From contig NZ_JAHKQA010000064.1 in the NCBI RefSeq assembly GCF_018860705.1, forward strand, positions 1-59,462: a stretch of 59,462 bases of DNA, given 5' to 3'. The stretch is from Citreicella sp. C3M06 (GTDB taxonomy: Bacteria; Pseudomonadota; Alphaproteobacteria; Rhodobacterales; Rhodobacteraceae). Under the pieces are notes generated by a model that was given only the letters and a program-made list of their open reading frames with translations, had not been told where the DNA came from and ran no database searches. The position numbers were made by a program, and so were the translations under genes. This document shows, piece by piece, positions 1-8,717 of this stretch (its first letter is position 1; each line of letters starts with the position of its first letter).

Positions 1-210
1 CAAGTACCCCTCTCGGGACATTGCTTTGCAATGCCCTGCCGGTCAAGTACGACAAGCGCAGATACAAGCGGCGCAACCGCATCGAGATCATGTTCGGCAG
101 GCTCAAGGACTGGCGGCGGGTGGCGACACGCTACGATCGCTGTCCCAAGGTGTTCCTCTCCGCCATCGCTCTCGCGGCTCTAGTCATCTATTGGTTATGA
201 ATCCTGACCC
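1..210 (+). mobile_element. IS5-family insertion sequence, right end (partial)
   Basis: The 3' part of an IS5-family element runs in from the left window edge. The transposase reading frame ends at 198-200 and overlaps a terminal stretch at about 193-210 (GGTTATGAATCCTGACCC), which resembles the right inverted repeat of IS427-type IS5 elements. The left end lies outside the window, so completeness, target duplication and partner repeat cannot be judged. It abuts the end of smpB, 30 bases away. Confidence 0.75.
3..200 (+). CDS. IS5-family transposase, C-terminal fragment (5' end outside window)
   Basis: About 65 C-terminal residues of a DDE transposase are readable in frame 3. They contain the family pattern YKRRNRIEIMFGRLKDWRR followed by VATRYDRC and a hydrophobic end (LAALVIYWL). 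The invariant glutamate of the DDE triad would be the E of RNRIE. The few residues coded before position 42 do not look like the usual family sequence just upstream, which hints at a truncation or frameshift, but the window edge prevents a decision. The gene lies convergent to smpB. Confidence 0.7.
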   Translation, partial: STPLGTLLCNALPVKYDKRRYKRRNRIEIMFGRLKDWRRVATRYDRCPKVFLSAIALAALVIYWL

Positions 211-229
211 TATAAACGGATATCTCCCC

Positions 230-700
230 TCACCCCTGCTTCAACAACCTCTGCTTCTGCCGGCTCCAATCGCGCTTGGCTTCGGTTTCGCGTTTGTCGT
301 GGTTCTTTTTGCCCTTCGCGATGCCGATCTTCAGCTTCACGATGCCCTTGTGGTTGAAATACAGCACCAGCGGCACGATGGTCATGCCCTTGCGCTGGGT
401 CTCGTTCCATAGCCGCGCCAATTCCTTTTTCGAGGCGAGCAGCTTGCGCCGCTTGCGTTCCTCATGGCCGAACATGGCGCGCTCGTAGGGGGCGATATAG
501 CTGTTGACCAGCCACAGTTCGCCGTTCTCAACCGCCGCGTAGCTTTCCGCGATGTTCGAGGTGTTCTCGCGCAGGGATTTGACCTCGGAGCCGGACAGGA
601 TGATGCCGACCTCGAGATCGTCTTCGATCGCGTAGTCGTAACGGGCGCGCCGGTTCTCGGCGATCACCTTGTAATTCGGGTCTGTCTTCGGTTTGGCCAT
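230..700 (-). CDS. smpB: SsrA-binding protein SmpB
   Basis: A 156-residue protein that binds tmRNA and delivers it to stalled ribosomes in trans-translation. The sequence has the full SmpB pattern: an N-terminal MAKPK start, the oligonucleotide-binding barrel with NRRARYDY and [10 protein letters not shown], the [10 protein letters not shown] segment, and a basic C-terminal tail rich in K and R ([17 protein letters not shown]) that enters the mRNA channel. Length is normal for the family. An in-frame ATG three codons upstream (MHDMAKP) is an alternative start; neither has a strong Shine-Dalgarno box. Its 3' end faces the IS fragment; its 5' end lies 38 bases downstream of the histidine kinase gene. 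Confidence 0.96.
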   Translation of the reverse strand: MAKPKTDPNYKVIAENRRARYDYAIEDDLEVGIILSGSEVKSLRENTSNIAESYAAVENGELWLVNSYIAPYERAMFGHEERKRRKLLASKKELARLWNETQRKGMTIVPLVLYFNHKGIVKLKIGIAKGKKNHDKRETEAKRDWSRQKQRLLKQG

Positions 701-738
701 GTCGTGCATGTAATGCGCGCCAAGGCGTCTGTCCATAT

Positions 739-2061
739 CTAGGCGGGCAGGATCAGCTCGGCGTGTTCGCCGCCGCCGCTGCGGGCGCTCAGCGACAGCG
801 TTCCGCCCATGCGCTCCATCGCGGCGGCGACGATGGCAAGGCCCAGCCCGCTGCCGGTGCCGCTGTTGGACGCGCGGAAAAAGCGTTCGGTGACGCGGGG
901 GCGGAGGGCCTCGGCGATGCCGGGGCCGCGATCGCTTATGGAAAACCGCACAGTCTGCCCGTCGCGCGATAGCTCGGTGTCGACCGTGGTGCCTTCGGGT
1001 GAGGCTTCGATGGCGTTTTCCAGCAGGTTGCGCAGGGCGGCGTGCAGCAGCGGCGGGCGGTCGGTCTGCCACAGGCCGGGCAGGGCGTTGATCGACAGCG
1101 TGACGCCGCGCCGGTCGGCCAGCGGCGTCAGCTCGACCACGGTGCCACGCAAGACCTCGGCGGCATCGCGCTTTGGGCCTTGCGGGGTGTCGCGATCCAC
1201 CGCCGCCATTTCGAGCAGTTGGCGCACCATGCGGTCCGAGCGTTTCACCCCGCGTTCGATCTGCAGCAGGGCGTAGGCGCGGGTGGCCTCGTCTGGGGCG
1301 AGGCGGGCGATTTCGGCCTGTGTGCGCAACCCGGCCAGCGGGGTCTTCAGCTCATGCGCGGCGAAGGCGGTGAAATTGCGCTCGCGCTCGCGGGCGCTGC
1401 TGACCCGCGCCAGCAGCCCGTTCAGCGAGTCGAGCATCGGACGCAGTTCGCGCGGCGCGCCGCGATCGTCGAGCGGGCCAAGGTCGGCGTGCCCGCGCCC
1501 CGCCAGCGCCCGGCCCAGCCGGTCGAGCGGGGCCATGCCGCGCCCGACGATGACCCAGATCAGCGCCGCCAGCAGTGGCAGCACCAGCAGCGCCGGAACC
1601 GCCAGCCCCTTGACCACGCCGCTGACCAGATGGTCGCGCATCGCGACGGCGTCGCCGACCATGACGCGAAACCCCAGCCCCGGCTCTTCGAGGGTAAACA
1701 CCCGCCATTGCTCGCCGTCGACGTAGGTTTCGCTGAAGCCGTCACCGTCGCCCAGCTGTTGCGCGGGCGCGCCCTGCGAGCCGCCGATATATTGCCCGTC
1801 GAGTCCCCAGACCTGACAGGACAGTTGCCGCCGCATGCCTTCCGGCCCGGCATGCGACAGGGCGCGGCCTGCGATCTCGACCCCGACGCCGCCTTCGCCG
1901 ATCAGCGAGGCGACCATGCGGGCCGATTCCTCGAGTCGGCGGTCCAGCACGCGGATCACCTCGGCGCGGGTGTTGTGCTGGGCCCAGAGCACGGCGCACA
2001 GCCAGATCGCCCCGGTGGCGGCCAGCAGGATCAGCAACAGGCGGCTGCGGATGCTGGTCAT
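739..2061 (-). CDS. Two-component sensor histidine kinase (QseC/TctE type)
   Basis: A 440-residue membrane kinase, expected to phosphorylate the response regulator encoded just upstream. It has a transmembrane helix at about residues 8-27, a periplasmic sensor of about 120 residues, a second helix at about 149-171, and a linker. The HisKA box carries phospho-acceptor H236 ([11 protein letters not shown]). The HATPase domain has an N box ([12 protein letters not shown]), G1 (DRGPGI) and G2 (GSGLGLAI). Its ATG overlaps the regulator stop by four bases (ATGA), so translation is probably coupled. The signal is unknown. The periplasmic region is of the short two-component-sensor N-terminal kind seen in QseC and PmrB relatives. 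Confidence 0.92.
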   Translation of the reverse strand: MTSIRSRLLLILLAATGAIWLCAVLWAQHNTRAEVIRVLDRRLEESARMVASLIGEGGVGVEIAGRALSHAGPEGMRRQLSCQVWGLDGQYIGGSQGAPAQQLGDGDGFSETYVDGEQWRVFTLEEPGLGFRVMVGDAVAMRDHLVSGVVKGLAVPALLVLPLLAALIWVIVGRGMAPLDRLGRALAGRGHADLGPLDDRGAPRELRPMLDSLNGLLARVSSARERERNFTAFAAHELKTPLAGLRTQAEIARLAPDEATRAYALLQIERGVKRSDRMVRQLLEMAAVDRDTPQGPKRDAAEVLRGTVVELTPLADRRGVTLSINALPGLWQTDRPPLLHAALRNLLENAIEASPEGTTVDTELSRDGQTVRFSISDRGPGIAEALRPRVTERFFRASNSGTGSGLGLAIVAAAMERMGGTLSLSARSGGGEHAELILPA

Positions 2062-2795
2062 GTTTCGGGCGCTTCGCTGTGCCGCACCTCGGGTGCATCC
2101 TTGTGCCGCACCTCGGGTGCATCTTTGTGCCGTACCTCGGGTGCGAGGCGATAGCCTGCCCCCCGCACGGTCTGGATAAAGCCGCTGCCCAGCTTGGCGC
2201 GCAGGTGGTGGATATGCACCTCGACGGTGTTGCTTTCGATGCCTTCCTGCCAGCCGTAGAGCTTTTCCTCGAGCTGTTGCTTGCCAAGGATCGCGCCGGG
2301 GCGATCCAGCAATGCGGCCAGAACGCCGAATTCGCGGCGCGCAAAATGCACGTCGGCGCCGCGATAGCGCCCCGCCATGCGCGCCGTATCCAGCGTCAGC
2401 CCGTTCCACGACACGGTGTTTTCGGCCCTGCCCTGAGCGCGGCGGATCAGGGCGCGCAGCCGCGCCGATACTTCGGGCAAGGCGAACGGTTTGCCGAGGT
2501 AATCGTCGGCCCCGGCGTCGAGCCCTTCGACGCGGTCTTCCAGCGTGTCGCGGGCGGTCAGCATCAGCACCGGCAGGCTGTCGCCCCGGGCGCGCAGCCC
2601 ACGCAGCAGATCGACGCCGGAGCCGTCGGGCAGCATCAGATCAAGCACCATGGCATCGAATCCGCCCGCCTCCAGCGCATGGCTGGCATCGGCGCAGGTT
2701 TCGACCGCTTCGGGGGAAAACCCGTGCAGGCGCAGCCCGACGGTCAGCCCGTCAAGGATCAGCGCATCGTCTTCGACCACCAGTACCCGCATCAT
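2058..2795 (-). CDS. OmpR-family response regulator with repeat-built C-terminal tail
   Basis: A 245-residue regulator: receiver domain (acidic pocket E8/D9/D10, phospho-acceptor D52 in VLDLMLPDG, T80, K102 in GKPF) and an OmpR-type winged helix ending in TVRGAGYRL. It pairs with the adjacent kinase. After the wing there is an unusual tail of about 30 residues made of repeats of APEVRHKD, not part of the normal OmpR fold. The start is a double Met (2795 or 2792); the second is the commoner form for this family. A promoter is expected in the short gap before uraH, which is on the same strand upstream. Confidence 0.94.
   Translation of the reverse strand: MMRVLVVEDDALILDGLTVGLRLHGFSPEAVETCADASHALEAGGFDAMVLDLMLPDGSGVDLLRGLRARGDSLPVLMLTARDTLEDRVEGLDAGADDYLGKPFALPEVSARLRALIRRAQGRAENTVSWNGLTLDTARMAGRYRGADVHFARREFGVLAALLDRPGAILGKQQLEEKLYGWQEGIESNTVEVHIHHLRAKLGSGFIQTVRGAGYRLAPEVRHKDAPEVRHKDAPEVRHSEAPET
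2079..2144. repeat. 24-bp in-frame tandem repeat at the 3' end of the response regulator gene
   Basis: Almost three copies of a 24-base unit (plus strand GTGCCGCACCTCGGGTGCAT plus CCTT or CTTT) start at 2079, 2103 and 2127. A decayed partial copy lies at about 2062-2078. The unit is a multiple of three and encodes APEVRHKD on the minus strand. It sits immediately upstream of the kinase start codon, so copy number changes would keep the reading frame but alter the tail and the spacing of translational signals. Confidence 0.9.
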
Positions 2796-2864
2796 CGCCT
2801 CATGCCCGCTTGCCCCCCTGCCTAACGGCAGATCGGCGGGGGGGCCACTGACGATGCCGTCAGT

Positions 2865-3221
2865 TCAGCTGCCGCGATAGGTGGAATAGCCATAGGCCGA
2901 CAGCAGCAGCGGCACATGATAATGCGCCTGCACGTCGGCCATGCCAAAGCGCAGCGGGATCTCATCTAGGAACATCGGCGCCTCTCCGGCCTGCCCCGTG
3001 GCCTTGAGATAATCGCCCGCGAAGAACACCAGCTCATAGGTGCCGGGGGCGAAATCCTCTTTCGGCAGAATGGGTTTGTCGGTGCGGCCATCGGCGTTGG
3101 TCAGGGTTTCGGCAACCAGCGCGCGTTCGGGCGCAAGGCAGTACAGCTGGATTCTGACCCCCTCGGCGGGTACGCCCTTTGCCGTATCCAGAACATGGGT
3201 GGTGAGATATCCTTCGGCCAT
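2865..3221 (-). CDS. uraH: 5-hydroxyisourate hydrolase
   Basis: A 118-residue transthyretin-like enzyme that hydrolyses 5-hydroxyisourate, the product of urate oxidation, to OHCU. The N-terminal signature [11 protein letters not shown], the central GRTDKPIL and the C-terminal YRGS tetrapeptide that marks hydrolases rather than transthyretins are all present. The start at 3221 is chosen because AAGGAG lies about 8 bases upstream; a longer frame exists but lacks a ribosome site. The gene is divergent from the puuE-uraD fusion, whose UraD half uses the OHCU that this enzyme makes, with 126 bases between the two starts. Confidence 0.95.
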   Translation of the reverse strand: MAEGYLTTHVLDTAKGVPAEGVRIQLYCLAPERALVAETLTNADGRTDKPILPKEDFAPGTYELVFFAGDYLKATGQAGEAPMFLDEIPLRFGMADVQAHYHVPLLLSAYGYSTYRGS

Positions 3222-3347
3222 CGGCTGTGCTCCTTTTGCGGGCAATGCTGCGAAAAGCAGCAGATCCGCGACGATTGGTCGTGCGCGGGGTGTTCCGTTT
3301 CGATCAGAGCGCGATTATCGGAGGGATGCAACTCAGGAGGGCCCACC

Positions 3348-4760
3348 ATGAACCGCTATCCCCGTAATATGATCGGCCATGGGCCGAACCGCCCCGATGC
3401 CGACTGGCCCGGAGGCGCAAAGATCGCGGTTCAGTTCGTGCTCAATTACGAAGAGGGCGGCGAGAACAACGTGCTGCACGGCGATGCGGCCTCCGAGGCG
3501 TTCCTGTCGGATATTCCGGGCGCGGCGATGTGGCCGGGGCAGCGGCACTGGAACATGGAATCGATCTATGAATACGGCGCCCGCGCCGGGTTCTGGCGGG
3601 TGCACCGGCTGTTCACCGAGGCCGATATTCCGCTGACCATCTACGGCGTCGCCACGGCGCTGGCGCGCAACCCAGAACAGGTCGAGGCGATGAAGGACGC
3701 GGGTTGGGAGATTGCCTCGCACGGGCTGAAATGGGTCGAACACAAGGACATGCCCGAGGCCGAAGAGCGCGCCAGCATTCTTGAGGCGATCCGGCTGCAT
3801 GCCGAGGTGGTCGGCACGCCCCCGCAGGGCTGGTACACCGGGCGCTGTTCGGAAAACACCGTGCGGCTGGTGGCCGAAACCGGTGCCTGCGATTACATTT
3901 CCGATAGCTACGACGACGATCTGCCCTACTGGCTAGAAGTCGGGGAGCGTGATCAGCTGATCATTCCCTACACGCTGGAAGCCAATGACATGCGTTACGC
4001 GACCAGCCCCGGCTGGATCGAGGGCGAGATGTTCTACACCTACCTGAAGGATTCCTTCGACATGCTCTATGCCGAGGGCGAGGCGGGCAAGCCGGCGATG
4101 ATGTCGATCGGGCTGCACAACCGTCTGATTGGCCGCCCGGGCAAGATTGCCGGTCTGAAGCGGTTTCTCGAGTACATCGAACGGTTCGACGGGGTCTGGA
4201 CCCCGCGCCGCATCGACATCGCCCGGCATTGGGCGGCAAAGCATCCGCATCTGCGCAAGGAGCGGCCCAGCCAGATGGACCGCGAGACCTTTGTTGCCCG
4301 CTTCGGCGAGGTGGTCGAGCATTCGCCATGGGTCGCAGAGCGCGCCTGGGCGCTGGAACTTGGCGCGGCGCATGACCGGCCCGCGGGCTTGGCGAACGCC
4401 TTGGCGCGGGTGCTGCGCACTGCCTCGGATGCCGAGCGCATGGGCGTATTGCGCGCCCACCCGGATCTTGCAGGCAAGCTGGCCGCCGCCAAGGCGCTGA
4501 CCGAGGACAGCAGCGCCGAACAGGCCAGTGCCGGGCTCGATGCGCTGACCGATGCAGAGCGCGCCCGCTTTACCCAGCTGAACGATGCCTATATGGACAA
4601 GCATGGATTTCCCTTCATCATTGCCGTGCGCGATCACGACAAGCCCGGTATCCTTGCCGCCTTTGAACGGCGGCTCGCGCAGGATACCATGGCCGAATTC
4701 GACGAGGCTTGCCGCCAGGTCGAACGCATCGCCCGGCTTCGTCTGGAGCAAATGCTTTGA
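3348..4760 (+). CDS. puuE: Bifunctional allantoinase (PuuE-type) / OHCU decarboxylase fusion
   Basis: A 470-residue fusion. Residues 1 to about 300 form a polysaccharide-deacetylase-fold allantoinase of the PuuE kind (NYEEGGENN near the N-terminus, ESIYEYGARAGFWR). Residues about 308-470 form an OHCU decarboxylase with EHSPWVAERAW carrying the expected catalytic His, AHPDLAGKLA, and the helix FPFIIAVRDHDKPG. It would convert OHCU to S-allantoin and then to allantoate. The start follows AGGAGG at 3335-3340. Its stop overlaps the TTG start of allE. The two activities are separate proteins in several bacteria; fusion makes consecutive steps stoichiometric. Confidence 0.92.
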   Translation: MNRYPRNMIGHGPNRPDADWPGGAKIAVQFVLNYEEGGENNVLHGDAASEAFLSDIPGAAMWPGQRHWNMESIYEYGARAGFWRVHRLFTEADIPLTIYGVATALARNPEQVEAMKDAGWEIASHGLKWVEHKDMPEAEERASILEAIRLHAEVVGTPPQGWYTGRCSENTVRLVAETGACDYISDSYDDDLPYWLEVGERDQLIIPYTLEANDMRYATSPGWIEGEMFYTYLKDSFDMLYAEGEAGKPAMMSIGLHNRLIGRPGKIAGLKRFLEYIERFDGVWTPRRIDIARHWAAKHPHLRKERPSQMDRETFVARFGEVVEHSPWVAERAWALELGAAHDRPAGLANALARVLRTASDAERMGVLRAHPDLAGKLAAAKALTEDSSAEQASAGLDALTDAERARFTQLNDAYMDKHGFPFIIAVRDHDKPGILAAFERRLAQDTMAEFDEACRQVERIARLRLEQML

Positions 4761-5596
4761 AGCATGACCCCATCGTGACCTACGCCTTTCCGCCCGGTGG
4801 CCTGCCCGGTCAGGCCGGAGAACCCGACGCCAGCGCGGCGATCTTCACCGAGTCCTATGCCGTCATCCCGGCTTCGGTGATGTGCGACATCGTGACCAGC
4901 TTTCTGCCGGGCTGGGTCGGGCACCGGGTGTGGATTCTCGCCCGCCCGATGACCGGCTTTTCCGAGACCTTCGCGCAATACGCAGTGGAACTTTCGCCCG
5001 GCGGCGGCAGCAACGATCCAGAGCCGGACCCTGACGCGCAGGGCGTGATCTTTGTCACCCATGGCGAGATGCGCCTGACGCTGGGCCGCGACTCGTACGA
5101 TCTGAAAGCCGGCAGCTATGCCTATCTGCCGCCCTCGGCGGTGTGGAGCATCTGGAACACCGGCGAGGTTCCGGCCGGGTTTCACTGGGTGCGCAAGCGC
5201 TGGACCCCGGTGCCGGGGATGCTGCCCCCCGAGGCCTTCGTGACCCACGAGCGCGACGTGGCCCGCACCCCGATGCCCGATTGCGACGCGGTCTGGGCAA
5301 CGCAGCGCTTTGCCGATCCGCTCGATCTGCGCCATGACATGCACGTCAATATCGTCAATATCGAAAGCGCCGGGCGCATTCCCTTTGCCGAAACCCATGT
5401 GATGGAACACGGGCTTTACGTGTTGTCGGGCACGGCGCGCTATCTGCTGAATCGCGACTGGGTCGAGGTCGGCCCCGGCGATTTCATGTGGCTGCGCGCC
5501 TTCTGCCCGCAGGCCTGCATTGCCACCGGCGACGAGACCTTCCGCTACATGCTTTACAAGGACGTGAACCGCCACGTGTCGTTGTCGCTGAAATGA
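4757..5596 (+). CDS. allE: (S)-ureidoglycine aminohydrolase, bicupin
   Basis: A 279-residue two-cupin protein expected to release ammonia from S-ureidoglycine to give S-ureidoglycolate, using a metal held in the C-terminal cupin. Visible features are the first cupin (FVTHGEMRLTLG, YLPPSAVWSI) and the second (ETHVMEHGLYVLSG, GDFMWLRAFCPQ). The start is taken as TTG at 4757, overlapping the previous stop, with GGAG about 8 bases upstream; no ATG is suitably placed. The gene is translationally linked on both sides, to puuE-uraD and to allA. Related cupins have been annotated loosely, but the ureide context supports this call. Confidence 0.88.
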   Translation: MKHDPIVTYAFPPGGLPGQAGEPDASAAIFTESYAVIPASVMCDIVTSFLPGWVGHRVWILARPMTGFSETFAQYAVELSPGGGSNDPEPDPDAQGVIFVTHGEMRLTLGRDSYDLKAGSYAYLPPSAVWSIWNTGEVPAGFHWVRKRWTPVPGMLPPEAFVTHERDVARTPMPDCDAVWATQRFADPLDLRHDMHVNIVNIESAGRIPFAETHVMEHGLYVLSGTARYLLNRDWVEVGPGDFMWLRAFCPQACIATGDETFRYMLYKDVNRHVSLSLK

Positions 5597-6090
5597 CCAC
5601 CATTGTTGCAAAACCGCTGAGCGCTGCCGCCTTCGCCCCGTTCGGAGATGTGCTCGAGATCGCAGGCGATCCCGACAAGATCATCAATCAGGGTCTTTGC
5701 GGGCGCTACCACGACCGCGCCGCACTGGATTTCGGCGCCGATGGGCGCGCGGGGATCAGTCTGTTCAACGCGCAACCGCGCGCGCTGCCCTATACGCTTG
5801 AGCTGCTCGAGCGGCACCCCGAGGGCTCGCAGGCGTTTGTGCCGATGCACCAGAACCCGTGGCTGGTGATTACTGCTGAGGCAGGTGAGGCGCCGGAGGC
5901 CCCTCCGGGGACGGTTCACGCTTTCCTCGCCGCGCCGGGACAAGCTATCAATTTCCATAAGGGCACGTGGCACGGGGTGCTGACCCCACTGCACGGTCCC
6001 GGCCTTTTTGCGGTGATCGACCGCATCGGCGACAGCGCAAACCTCGAAGAGCACTGGCTGGCAGAGCCGCTGCTCGTGACCGGCCCCTGA
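5593..6090 (+). CDS. allA: Ureidoglycolate lyase
   Basis: A 165-residue AllA-type protein that splits ureidoglycolate into glyoxylate and urea. Recognisable segments are the N-terminal PLSAAAFAPFGDV, the loop YHDRA, FVPMHQNPWLV, and the cupin metal region FHKGTWHGVLTPL. Its ATG overlaps the allE stop (ATGA). It closes the ureide steps of the operon, although no allantoate amidohydrolase is encoded here, so the path from allantoate to ureidoglycine must rely on a gene elsewhere. The permease gene follows after 76 bases. Confidence 0.9.
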   Translation: MTTIVAKPLSAAAFAPFGDVLEIAGDPDKIINQGLCGRYHDRAALDFGADGRAGISLFNAQPRALPYTLELLERHPEGSQAFVPMHQNPWLVITAEAGEAPEAPPGTVHAFLAAPGQAINFHKGTWHGVLTPLHGPGLFAVIDRIGDSANLEEHWLAEPLLVTGP

Positions 6091-6166
6091 CCCTTTGGGC
6101 GGGGGCGCACGCCTCCGCAGCAGGCCCGGCAAGAGGCCGCGGACCCAAGGGACAGGGAGCTTCCCC

Positions 6167-7615
6167 ATGACCAAGGCCTCACTCGGCACGCCGGCGCAAC
6201 TGGCGGACCCGAACTATACCCCGCCCATCGTTCAGGCGATTCCGCTGGGCATCCAGCATGTGCTGGCGATGTTCGTCTCGAACGTCACCCCGGCGATCAT
6301 CGTCGCGGGGGCGGCGGGCTTCGGCTTCGGCTCGAACTCGCCCGATTTCCCCGAATTGCTGTACCTGATCCAGATGTCGATGCTGTTTGCCGGCATCGCG
6401 ACGCTGTTCCAGACCATCGGCATTGGCCCGGTCGGGGCGCGGTTGCCGATCGTGCAGGGCACCTCGTTTGCCTTTCTGCCGATCATGATCCCACTGGTGG
6501 CCGGGCAGGGGGTCGATGCGCTGGCCGGCTTGTTCGGAGGCATTCTGGTTGGCGGCGTGTTTCACGCCTGTCTTGGCACGGTGATCGGCAAGCTCCGCTT
6601 CGCCCTGCCGCCGCTGGTCACCGGGCTTGTGGTTACGATGATCGGGCTGGCGCTGGTCAAGGTCGGCATCGAATACGCGGCGGGCGGTGTGCCGGCCAAG
6701 GCGTCGGGCAATCCGAGCTATGGCGGGCTGGCCAGCTGGTCGACCGCGCTGGTGGTGGTGATCGTCACGCTGTCGATCAAGTTCTTCACCCGCGGGCTGC
6801 TGTCGATTTCGGCGGTTCTGGTGGGCATCGTCGTCGGCTATTTCTACGCGCTGGGCATTGGCGTGCTGGCGTTCGACTCGGTTGTTGCCAGCTGGCAGAA
6901 CTCGGCCGCCTTCGCCCTGCCGGTGCCGTTCAAATATGGCTTTGAATTCAGCTTTGCCGCGGTGGTCGGCTTTTGCCTGATGGCCTTCGTCTCTGCGGTT
7001 GAAACGGTCGGAGACGTCAGCGGCATCACCAAGGGCGGTGCGGGCCGCGAGGCGAGCGACAAGGAAATCGCCGGCGCTACCTATGCCGACGGTATCGGAT
7101 CGTTCATTTCGGGGATGTTCGGCGGGCTGCCCAACACCTCGTTCAGCCAGAATGTCGGGCTGATTGCCATGACCGGTGTCATGAGCCGCCACGTGGTGAC
7201 CATCGGCGCGATCTTCCTGATCGTCTGCGGCCTTGTGCCCAAGGTCGGCGGCGTCATCCGGACCGTGCCCATCGAGGTGCTCGGGGGCGGAGTCATCGTG
7301 ATGTTCGGCATGGTGGTGGCCTCGGGCATGTCGATGCTGTCGGATGTAACGTGGGACAAGCGCAACATGGTGATCTTTGCGGTGTCGCTATCGGTGGGGC
7401 TGGGGCTGCAGCTCGAGGTGCTGAACGTGCCGCCGGGGGCACCCAACGCGCTGCAACATCTGCCCGACACGCTGCGCATCCTTGGCGCATCGGGCATTCT
7501 GCCCGCGGCGCTGCTGGCCATCGTGCTGAACCTTGTGCTGCCAACGCCGTTATCTGACGAATCGACCGAAGAGATCTCGGGCGGCATGGCCGGGCACGGC
7601 ACGCCGGGCGAATGA
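6167..7615 (+). CDS. NCS2-family nucleobase permease (xanthine/urate type)
   Basis: A 482-residue polytopic membrane transporter of the nucleobase-ascorbate (NCS2) family with about 12-14 hydrophobic segments. The family signature QNVGLIAMTG begins at residue 328 and fits the pattern Q-N-x-G-x4-T-G seen in xanthine/urate carriers; the conserved SAVETVGD of segment 8 is also present. The start has AGGGAG about 8 bases upstream. It follows the ureide genes in the same direction, so purine import is the most likely role (inference). Uracil permeases of the same superfamily are less likely from the signature and context. Confidence 0.88.
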   Translation: MTKASLGTPAQLADPNYTPPIVQAIPLGIQHVLAMFVSNVTPAIIVAGAAGFGFGSNSPDFPELLYLIQMSMLFAGIATLFQTIGIGPVGARLPIVQGTSFAFLPIMIPLVAGQGVDALAGLFGGILVGGVFHACLGTVIGKLRFALPPLVTGLVVTMIGLALVKVGIEYAAGGVPAKASGNPSYGGLASWSTALVVVIVTLSIKFFTRGLLSISAVLVGIVVGYFYALGIGVLAFDSVVASWQNSAAFALPVPFKYGFEFSFAAVVGFCLMAFVSAVETVGDVSGITKGGAGREASDKEIAGATYADGIGSFISGMFGGLPNTSFSQNVGLIAMTGVMSRHVVTIGAIFLIVCGLVPKVGGVIRTVPIEVLGGGVIVMFGMVVASGMSMLSDVTWDKRNMVIFAVSLSVGLGLQLEVLNVPPGAPNALQHLPDTLRILGASGILPAALLAIVLNLVLPTPLSDESTEEISGGMAGHGTPGE

Positions 7616-7664
7616 GCCTGTGATCACAGGGCGCGCGCCGGGGTGGCGCGCGCGGATCAGGCCG

Positions 7665-8261
7665 TCAGTTGCCGGGGTAGCGGCGCGGCAGGTAGGGCGT
7701 TGCGCTAAAGCGTTCGTTTTGCTGCCAGCCGCTCTGCCTGTCGCGGCCATGGTTGCTGAACCGGTCAATGCAGCGCGCGTCAAAGCCAAGCGCATTGCCG
7801 TGTCGGGTGTTCAGCGCGACCCGGCATTGACCGGGCAGATCACGCAGCTGCACCCCCTGCCGGGCAAGGCAGTTTGCGTCATAGGCATCGTTGCGCCCGC
7901 GCTGATCGACGATGCAGCGCTGTGACAATTGGATGCCGCGGCGGGGCTGTTCGTGCCGGGGCTGTTCGTGCCGGGGCTGTTCATAGCGGGGCTGTTCATA
8001 GCGGGGCTTGTGCTTTTCGGCCTCGCGGCGATCCTTGTCCTTTTTCCTGTCTTTTTCGCGTTTCTCGTCCTGCTTGGCCTTGTTGGCGATGGCAGCCCCG
8101 AGGATGGCAATCGCTGCCGCCCCCGCGATCAGCTTGGCGGCGTCGTCGTTGCGCTTGTCGAGGCGGGTGGTGTCGGCGGCAACCGGGCTCGCGGTCAGCG
8201 GCACAATGGCGGTGATGGACATCGAAACGGCCAGAACGGCAGAGATGAAACGACGGGACAT
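7665..8261 (-). CDS. Secreted/periplasmic protein of unknown function with basic charged repeat region
   Basis: A 198-residue protein not recognised by family. An N-terminal signal peptide (about 1-29, ending near VAADT) is followed by a glycine/alanine hydrophobic stretch (LIAGAAAIAILGAAIA, about 45-60), a highly charged K/R/D/E stretch, then five near-repeats of PRYEQ/PRHEQ (about 85-107). A C-terminal domain has four cysteines (CIVDQ, CLARQ, CRVAL, CIDRF), probably two disulphides. The start is supported by CAGGAG 8 bases upstream. It is convergent with the permease gene and divergent from the small secreted protein at 8433. Confidence 0.75.
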   Translation of the reverse strand: MSRRFISAVLAVSMSITAIVPLTASPVAADTTRLDKRNDDAAKLIAGAAAIAILGAAIANKAKQDEKREKDRKKDKDRREAEKHKPRYEQPRYEQPRHEQPRHEQPRRGIQLSQRCIVDQRGRNDAYDANCLARQGVQLRDLPGQCRVALNTRHGNALGFDARCIDRFSNHGRDRQSGWQQNERFSATPYLPRRYPGN

Positions 8262-8432
8262 GGGCGTTCTCCTGAGGGCTTGCGAAGGCGCCGGTCGTGG
8301 CGCGCTTGCCATGCCAGACCGTCGCCTTGCCCTGCGGTTTCAGGCAATATCGGCCCGCCGTTATGGGATAACCGGCCGATTTTGCGCCGCCGCTATTGCC
8401 TTGCAGGGATCTGGCAGCGCAGGAATACGGTC

Positions 8433-8717
8433 ATGAAACACGCCCTTCTCATCGCTCTGCTGGTCATCGGGATGCCTGCCGCCGCGCAGGCCGATTGTTT
8501 TGCCCAGTACAAGGCCAAGCAGGACAGCCCGCTGCGCCTGCATTTTGGAATCGCCCGCCTGTCGGGGGCCTGCCCCGACCGGCCCACCGCTGAATCCCAG
8601 CTGCGCGCACGTCTTGCGCAAGGCGGCTGGCAGTTGCTCAACATCGTGTCCCTGTCGCCCGACGAGCCGGGCGCCAAGCAGAAGGCGAATGCCGGTGAGT
8701 TCTACCTCCGTTACTGA
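8433..8717 (+). CDS. Small secreted protein of unknown function
   Basis: A 94-residue protein with a clear signal peptide (MKHALLIALLVIGMPAAAQA, cleavage before DCF) and a mature region of about 73 residues. The mature part has a Cys pair (C at DCFAQ and at GACPDRP) and a C-terminal WQLLNIVSLS segment. It resembles short periplasmic proteins found across Rhodobacteraceae but I cannot name a function. Its 3' end overlaps the start of the membrane winged-helix gene by 23 bases, which argues for coordinated expression. Confidence 0.75.
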   Translation: MKHALLIALLVIGMPAAAQADCFAQYKAKQDSPLRLHFGIARLSGACPDRPTAESQLRARLAQGGWQLLNIVSLSPDEPGAKQKANAGEFYLRY

